Positions 57,469-64,000 of a stretch of 64,000 nt of DNA are shown piece after piece. The stretch spans positions 3,038,001-3,102,000 of the forward strand of contig JAHRBS010000013.1 of NCBI GenBank assembly GCA_024305745.1. Reading direction: 5' to 3'. A program made the translations under genes and the position numbers. The notes beneath the pieces were generated by a model. That model saw only the letters and a program-made list of their open reading frames with translations. It was not told the DNA's origin and searched no databases. Every line of letters starts with the position of its first letter. Position 1 is the first letter of the stretch. This DNA comes from Polyporus tsugae (taxonomy: Eukaryota > Basidiomycota > Agaricomycetes > Polyporales > Polyporaceae).

Positions 57469-57775
57469 GCTTCGATTCCTATAGTATACATAGATGGTTG
57501 AATTGTCGTTCGAATTCATGAATCCGCCTTCGAGAAACTCGCGCATCTGTATGGTGGCCCGCTGTGGACTAACTAGCTTAAGTCGATATCGATTTGACTG
57601 ACGTTCTTAAGCAAGTTGTCTCAAGTTGTCACCTGTCCGACTCGAGGTCCGCAGGCGTTTGTACTCCGGCATCTTCCGTCTTCCAAATTTGGCAGAGGCC
57701 ACAGAGGTCCGACATGCCCGGTTTCTCAGGCAGACGACAGCGTTCAACTTCAAGTACCGTACTCTATCCTCTACC
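57469..57775. other. Divergent promoter region
   Basis: About 300 nt shared by the minus-strand F-box gene and the plus-strand small basic protein. Confidence 0.5.
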
Positions 57776-58216
57776 ATGGGTCGCAGCGCAAAGTTCCACA
57801 AGCGGCAGGTAAGCACGTTCAATATCAATGCTGTCCCCACCATACTCCCCCGAACGTCCCCTACTTCGATGTCTGTCTAACATCACTGCCCACGCACTGA
57901 TCGACAGGACAAGAAAAAGACCAGCAGCGCAGGCTCAGGATCCACCGCCCAGCCCGCGACTGTCCCCCACTCGAAACCTAAACCTAAACCAAAAGCCGCC
58001 CCCGCCCTCGCGCCGACCCCGAAGGAACAGAAGAAACGCGCGGGGCTGAAGGAAAAAGCCAAGGCGAGCGCGAGCGCGAGCCTCACACGAAGACGAGAGG
58101 GCGACTCGGACGGGCCCGTGCTCGGCGGTGCGGACTACGTCGAGCTCATGCTAGGCGGCCGGCGCAAGGCCGCCGCCGAGGCGGCCAGGCTTCCCAAGGA
58201 CCCCGACTCTTTGTGA
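57776..58216 (+). CDS. Small basic conserved protein
   Basis: Two exons: 57776-57808 encodes only MGRSAKFHKRQ, then a GTAAGC...CAG intron of 99 nt, and exon 2 is 57908-58216. The product of 113 residues is Lys/Ser/Ala/Pro-rich with KKKTSSAGSGS, KPKPKPKAAPALAPTPKEQ and a C-terminal motif GGADYVELMLGGRRKAAAEA. The MGRSAK start and short Arg/Lys-rich N-terminus recur in small basidiomycete proteins that I cannot name further. The charge and size suggest a nucleolar or nucleic-acid-associated protein, by inference. The tiny first exon is supported by a good splice pair and the resulting continuous frame. Confidence 0.65.
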
Positions 58217-60032
58217 ATTGCGAGCCGGCGTGTGGGATAGTAATGGATTATATTGGTCGAGGGTGCGTTGGCGTCGGGCATGGACGGACGGGCTATTTTT
58301 GACTTAAGTACTTACGGCGGCCAGCAGCACGTCCCGCGGACCGCGGTGGGTGCCTTGGGGATGGCCGACGGATGGGATGCTGGATCGTGGACGGTGTGCG
58401 GGGACCGGGGTGCTTGCGGTGACGTGTGCGATGCGACGCGTTCCAAGCACGGCGGCGGATTCGTCGGTGGCAGCCTGTACTGTAGGTGCGGCGTACAGCC
58501 TACAGCCTACATAGTACGGGGTCGACCTGGTCCTGCTGCGGAGCCATACTCTGCTCGAGACGTGTGGACGCTCCGAGTCGTCGCTCGCACCGCACCCCGC
58601 CATCCATCTCGAGGCCCGGGCCCTCTCGTAAGTGCCCATCCTTTCCTCCTTTCCTCCGCCGCCACCTTCTCCTGCTTCGTGCTGATCATCAGCGTTTTCA
58701 GGTTACGCCGATCATGCACGTCGTCTCACCCAATGCTCTGGCTTGTTGCTGATCCTCGAGCGGTCTTCCTACTTAGTCTCCTGACGCCCTGCATCCCATC
58801 ACCCGATACTACTGTACTCCTTGACACGATCCATCCGAATGCCACCAACGATCCCGATCCATGACAGACACTCGGTATCGGCGACCAACATTTCTCAAGC
58901 CCGCGGAACGCCTTCCCTGTTCCCAACACACACACGCACAGCCCTGCGGCCCTGCGAGCTGTCCAACTCGCTGCGGATCCCCACGAACACGCGCAGCAGA
59001 TCTGGGACGGGGGGACGAGGGGGAGAAGTATACTTATGTAGAATAAACCCAATCCTACATGCTACACGTACATCTAGGGATACACATTGTACAGACCCAG
59101 TGCAAGAAGCAAACAAACAAACAAGCAAACAACAAAAAGAGACAGAGAGAGAGAGCGGTCACCTTCGCAAAGCAGAGCAAAACCGGGAGAACACGCGAAC
59201 CGAGTACCGTAACTGCAAGTGCAAGTGCAAGTGCAACTGTACTACTACTACTACGACGACGACGACCCCATAGCGACGAAACGGCTAATCCTAATGTACG
59301 CACGAGCACATGGGGCACCCGGGCAAAGGAGTCGCGGCTGTGATGCCCTGCGAGATCGCGCGCAACGTAGTAAGTACGGTAAGTAGGAATGTGCTAACTT
59401 ACGGGAGAGACGTCGACACAAACTTATAAAGGAAACGTTTATGTAATGAACGGCGACGATGCAATCGCCATGCCAACAAGCAAGCGAACGTGAACGTGAA
59501 CGTGAACGGCGCGCCACGGGCGCGGGCGCGGACCAACGGTGCCATCAAAAAAACAAAACCAAGCAACAAGCAACAAGCAACGAGCAACGAGCAACAAGTG
59601 AGGTGTAAATGTTGTTATGCACATTGCACATTGCATGGCAGCGGAAGGAAGTCGCCCTCGAGGCCGCGATTAACGCGACGCGACGGGCGGATAGAACGAA
59701 GAAAGTACCAAGATTGACGACGTAAACCGAACGTAAAAACGGCGTGGAGGAGCCGTGACGCGTGACCCCCCGCCCCCCCCCCTAGAGAGTGACGTGAACT
59801 TGAACTTGAATGCGGGAGGTAGATGCGGAACTTGGACATGGACACGGACTTGGGACGACAACGTGAGAGGACGTCAACGTGCGAACGAGAACGGTTTCTT
59901 GCAGGGAGACCCAGACCCAACCACCGCGTACGACCGACCGAGAGAACAGGCAGGCAGGGGGACAGACACGTGCGGGAACGAACACGAACACACTGCTCAG
60001 ACAGAAAGCGGCAACGACGACCCGGGAGCACG
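58217..60032. other. Gene-poor stretch, about 1.8 kb
   Basis: Long open frames here (e.g. 58253-58864 plus) have no protein character. The right part is a belt of simple repeats (separate entry) and probably includes the 3' UTR of the membrane protein at 60033. Confidence 0.45.
59110..59600. repeat. Cluster of short tandem repeats
   Basis: Successive microsatellites: AAACAAACAAACAAGC (59110-59135), AGAGAGAGAG (59140-59155), GTGCAAGTGCAAGTGCAA (59216-59235), CTACTACTACTAC then GACGACGACGAC (59240-59268), GTGAACGTGAACGTGAACG (59490-59508) and AGCAACAAGCAACAAGCAAC repeats (59562-59598). All are on non-coding DNA. Confidence 0.85.
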
Positions 60033-62206
60033 TCAACTACGTCGCGTGAGCGGCTGGAGCATCGCGAACCCGTCCATGTCCATGTTCTCATCCTCCTCCC
60101 CTACGCTGTACACCGAGCCCCGTGTGGACGCCGTGGTGCTCCGACCAGGTATGACCAGCGTTCGTGGGAGGACGGCGGGACCGAGCCTGGACGTGCGCAC
60201 TCCGGATCCACCGTCGGTGTCGAAGCTGAAGCTCCGCCGGCCGCTCGGTGACGGGAGGGGCGACGACGGCAGCGGCGCGAGCGGCGGGTCGCGGAACGCG
60301 CGGTTGAGGCGCAGCGTCGAGTAGCTGGTGCTGTGGCTCAGCGCTGGGGGCACGAGCACGCCGTTGCTGTTGTCCCTGCTGTGCGTCGGGGACGACCCGC
60401 CGGGCGAGCTGAGGGCCATCGACTGCCGCCGCGACTCACGCCCGGCCATGTACGCCGAGGAGCGGATCGTCGCGGGCGCGGTCACCGCGGGCTGCGGCTG
60501 CGGCAGGTCAGGCAGGTCGGAGGAGCTGTAGATGGTCGCCATCTCGAGGATGCGGTCGATCTCGACCGAGGACACGGACGTCGTGCCCGCGCTCGCGTGC
60601 TTGCGCAGGATGGAGCCTGTATTTGACGCGAGCGAGTTATCCGGTGTGACGGCGAGGCGGCCGCCCCAGTAGGGCGAGGTGCCGGGGATTTTCTCGCTTG
60701 CCGGATCGGCTTCGGACTGGCGTGCGGGTGCACCGGACATGGCGTTGGGAGATGGTGAACCGATGCGCGAGCGGGGTGCAAGCGCGAGCGTGGAGGAGCC
60801 GTTGCGGGAGTTGCCAAGAGCTGTTGGGCCAAGCTTGGAGTAGACGCTATCGCGGGCAGCCGACAAAGGGCCGAGGAGGGAGCCAGCGGCCCTCTCGCCG
60901 AACGGATCCTTGGGGTCCGGCGACGTGGGTGTGATGAGGCTACTACCCATGCGGGTGTACGACGGGTTCTGGACGAACTGGTCGAATGCGGCGTAACCGG
61001 AGTCGGTCGGAGAGACCGGGCTGGGAATGACCGCCGTCGTGGTCTGCACGGCGCGCACTTGTTGCATCTGGTTCTCTGGATCAGGAGGCGACGCAGATGG
61101 AGACGCAGCCTCGTCGAGCTTGGTGAACTTGCGCGCCTGCTGCGCCTTGCGGCGGTAGAAAAAGTACCAAGCGATCATCACCGCTGCGACGAGGGCGATA
61201 ACACCTATGGCCACCGAGATGACGATTATGGCAATCCTGCAGGGTCGCCACAATCAGTCAATAACACGCTCACGGAGAGTAAATTTGAAATAAAAGTGAA
61301 ATGCACGGAAATGAGATGACGGGAGGAAGAGCATGGTGAAGGGACGCGGAATGAGAGTCGGAATGAAAGGAGTTAAATGGAGGAGGGAGGGAAGGATGAT
61401 ACGTACTTGGGCGTGACGCGCTCGTCTGAGTTGTTGTTCATGTCCAAGGATGTGGCGGTGGCAAGGGGATTCGTAGGAATACACGAAGTGTCGCTGTCGA
61501 TGTCGCCGAGGACGGGGAGAAGGGACGTCGTCTCGCTGTGGTTAGAGTTGGAGTCTGTGTACTTGAGCAAGACAACCGAGTCCCTCGGGACGTCCATGAG
61601 GTACGTGTCCATGCCGCCGGTCTGGTTTGTCTCTGTCTCGCGGATGGGGAAGGAAACCCCCTTGGGGACGAAGGCACGGATTGTGGGGGAGCTGATGTTC
61701 TTGGCGACATCGTAGTCGACGGAGAAGGACTGACACTGGGCGAGGGAACCGTTGAGAGCGTACTGGGGTGCGAACAGAGTGGGGTTGGTCGGGAGACATG
61801 ATGTGTCTCCCGAGGGGGAGGGGTTGATGACCAGGACGTCGGACACGACAGCAGCGCCTTGACCGTTAGCATCGTCGAGGGAGGCGATAAACTGAGTGTT
61901 TGCGGGGTAAGGGAGGAAAGTGATGGCGGCACCGGTCTGTGTTGTGGAGTTCCAGACATCGAGTGGGAGAGGGATGGTGAAGGGGGTACCATTGAGAGGG
62001 AGGATGGAGAGGGAGAGGGGGAGGGCGGAGGGTGCAGAGCCACCAGCGAACTGGACGGAGAAGTTGCCACACTGGTTTACGGGGGAGAAGGTAATGGAAG
62101 CAAAGCGAGCCGCGGCCTGAGGAAGAAGAGCGATGGCGAGGGCGAGGGCGGCGAAAGGGGCAGAGGAGAAGCCAAAGCCGACCAGGGCGGGCGAAAGAGA
62201 GAACAT
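60033..62206 (-). CDS. Signal-peptide single-pass membrane protein
   Basis: Type I surface protein. The start at 62206 gives a signal peptide (hydrophobic FAALALAIALLPQAAA). The ectodomain (exon 1, down to 61407) has about 250 residues with N-glycosylation sites (NGT, NST, NQT, NHS) and six cysteines, e.g. VNQCGNFSVQFAGG, SGDTSCLPTN and SDTSCIPTN. The two D-T-S-C-(L/I)-P-T-N segments indicate an internal duplication. A 170-nt intron (61237-61406) leads to exon 2: transmembrane helix IAIIVISVAIGVIALVAAVM, RRKAQQ stop-transfer and a cytosolic tail of about 380 residues rich in Ser/Pro, with EIDRILEMATIYSSSDLPDL and GSVYSVGEEDENMDMDGF. Ligand and role unknown. The layout is that of a basidiomycete surface receptor-like protein. 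Confidence 0.8.
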
Positions 62207-63755
62207 CGGGAGCCTGCTCAACGCTGGAGATTGAGGGGACAGCCGCGAAAGGAGCGGACGCGGTCCTGCTGGTCCTGCTTGGTGCAAAGCAAAGGTCGCC
62301 TGCCGTCTAGCGAAACATACAGAGGCCGACGAGTCTTGCAGTGCTGCGACTGGCAAACGGAGGGGGAAAGCACAACAACACGACAAGTGCGAGAAGAGAG
62401 ACGGAAGGGGACCCCGCGACGGCCAATCATATCATCCGGCATCCTCCCATCCCATTCCTCCCAGGACCCTGAAAACTCCTGCATCACTCTCTCCTCCTCC
62501 CTCATACTGTACTTAAGTATGTAGCCCGTACGAGCTCTCCTCCATTGCGTTTCAAACCACAGCGGCGCTTATTTATGGGGTACAGCCAATTTCACGCGAC
62601 TCTTTATTCATGCGGTTGACTGCTTAGATCACCACAAGTCCCCCCCCCCCCCAGTCTATGTTTTTCCTCTGGGAGGGGGCAACCCTCTATCCGTTCGTTC
62701 GAACCGCTGCCAACTGTCGGGGTCCACGTCCAAGCTCGCTGCTGACAGTACAGCAGCCTCAGTTGATTAGCCTGGGGGCCGTCACGTCCCTGTCCCTGGT
62801 GATCTTCGCAGCTTCCTGGCCGCAGTGACCATCCCCTGCCCCTGCGCCGACCACTCGCGCGCGCAACAGCGTGCACACTGCATGGTGATCGTATTCTATC
62901 TCCATCTTCCAGGCCCCGGAACGACCACCGGTGACCCGACCCCTCGCCCAGTGATCCACCCCGCCAACCGTCGGTGGCTGAAATCTGTGAGCCTAGAGAC
63001 AATTTCGCCGTCTCTATGGCAATCATGCCTTCAGCACTCATCATTTTAATTATAAGCAGCATAACCTTCGTGAGAACAACACACACTAGAAGCTGACTGC
63101 GACGGAACAACTGTAACTGCCGGCCGCGGACCCCGATCCCGGTGCGATGCATAGCGGATGGGAAATACAGCCGCTCTTTGAGTAAGTACTATCCACCCCT
63201 AGGTCAATGTGTCCCAGCGGCATGCTTCCTCGCAGTACATACTTACAGGTGGGGTGTTCGGTCCCGGCCGACAGTCTTTCGAACGTTCTGACGTTTTGCG
63301 TGCGTGTGTAGGTCGACTCTCGCTTATGCCCGTGGATATCCGGCCACCCTGATCCCAGCGGCAGACCAACGTCAGTGCCGTAAGTACTATACTGGTGCGT
63401 GCGTACGATCCGCTCAGCGTCCGGCGCCGTCCGCTATTACATACTGTCCAGAGCCATTCTGGCCGTATTGCCCTCGCTCCTCTGCTTTCATCATTCCTCC
63501 CGCGGTCCCCCAGAGTCCCATGGCGACTTGATTTTTCGCACCATCAGTCCATACAGACTACAAGGATGTACTCGACAACACAACATGTCGGACCAAGCTC
63601 CGGGGTTCCTGCTGGCAACTTCCGAAGTCTGAACACTGTAGGATGTACGATGGATGATAAGTATGCTACTACTATACAGTCCATATAATGGTATATTGCT
63701 ATATGCAGTCTATCTCTACGTTGTCGGCCCCTGTGCCTGTCCCCGTCCAAACGAC
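62207..63755. other. Intergenic, about 1.5 kb
   Basis: Promoter of the membrane protein and 3' flank of the gene at the right edge. A C-run of 12 occurs at 62641-62652. No gene recognised. Confidence 0.45.
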
Positions 63756-64000
63756 TCAGCCCAGAAATTCCTTGCCCTCGCCCTTGTGCTTCTTCAGCTC
63801 CGAGCGCCAAGGCTCCCACGTCTGCCCGTACTTCCTGATCAGCCGCCCCAACTCCTCCTTCTGCTCCTTCTGCCAACGCACGCACGCAAGTCAGCATTCC
63901 CTCGCGCTCTATGCAAACGCAAACGCGACGCACCAGGTTCCACGGCATCTCCCCCCCATACACCTCGTTGAACATCTCCTCGACGGGCGGCTTCGGGAGC
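63756..64000 (-). CDS. C-terminal part of an unrecognised gene (cut by window edge)
   Basis: Two exons are visible: 63934 to beyond 64000 (LPKPPVEEMFNEVYGG and EMPWNL) and 63756-63869 (KEQKEELGRLIRKYGQTWEP, then WRSELKKHKGEGKEFLG and stop), joined by a 64-nt GTGCGT...CAG intron in phase 0. The charged helical tail with two aromatic clusters looks like a real enzyme or complex-subunit C-terminus, but I cannot name the family from this fragment. Confidence 0.6.

Noticed and set aside
58253..58864. 203-codon plus-strand frame after the small basic protein
   Set aside because: No family features; composition like flanking non-coding DNA.
1..64000. CRISPR arrays, bacterial operons, riboswitches, rRNA and tRNA genes
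   Set aside because: None seen; spliceosomal introns throughout show a eukaryotic nuclear sequence, and no cloverleaf with intact A and B boxes was noticed, although tRNAs cannot be excluded by eye.

Overview
The window is nuclear DNA from a filamentous basidiomycete, most likely a wood- or litter-associated agaricomycete. The genes are split by many short (about 50-75 nt) GT-AG introns and packed on both strands. They include families typical of these fungi: F-box proteins, Ser/Thr-rich single-pass membrane proteins, a SKN1/KRE6-type GH16 protein and small secreted proteins. I saw no rRNA, CRISPR array or autonomous transposon. Exon boundaries were read by eye from splice consensus and frame continuity.

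Layout: 0.4-12.3 kb carries a minus-strand run: an F-box protein, a Ulp2/SENP6-7-type SUMO protease, a GH16 SKN1/KRE6 beta-glucan synthesis protein and a ZIP9-type metal transporter. 13.0-29.8 kb is the distinctive part: nine copies (eight apparently intact, one broken) of a three-exon gene for a small secreted protein of about 141-148 residues. I recognise it as NIS1-like, a conserved fungal effector family. A C2-domain protein gene lies between copies 1 and 2. The array has long gene-poor spacers, a visibly duplicated segment (copies 2 and 3) and a TATA-like box 60-125 nt upstream of every intact start codon.

31.4-44.1 kb holds a Pro-rich orphan, a Gly-repeat membrane protein, two frameshifted paralogs of an uncharacterised fungal family flanking an APH-type kinase, and a second Ser/Thr-rich membrane protein. 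45.0-58.2 kb is metabolic and housekeeping: a Gfo/Idh/MocA oxidoreductase, an unrecognised ORF, a secreted agmatinase-family ureohydrolase, a MATE transporter, a glycerol dehydrogenase, a second F-box protein (with a frame break) and a small basic protein. 60.0-62.2 kb is a third single-pass membrane protein with a signal peptide. The window ends inside an unrecognised gene.

Functional reading: the right-hand genes look like independent housekeeping and accessory genes with no evident common pathway. The only clear system is the NIS1-like array. Its copies keep the same intron positions and phases but differ in sequence, in strand and in the short third exon, as expected of a locally expanding and diversifying family of secreted proteins.
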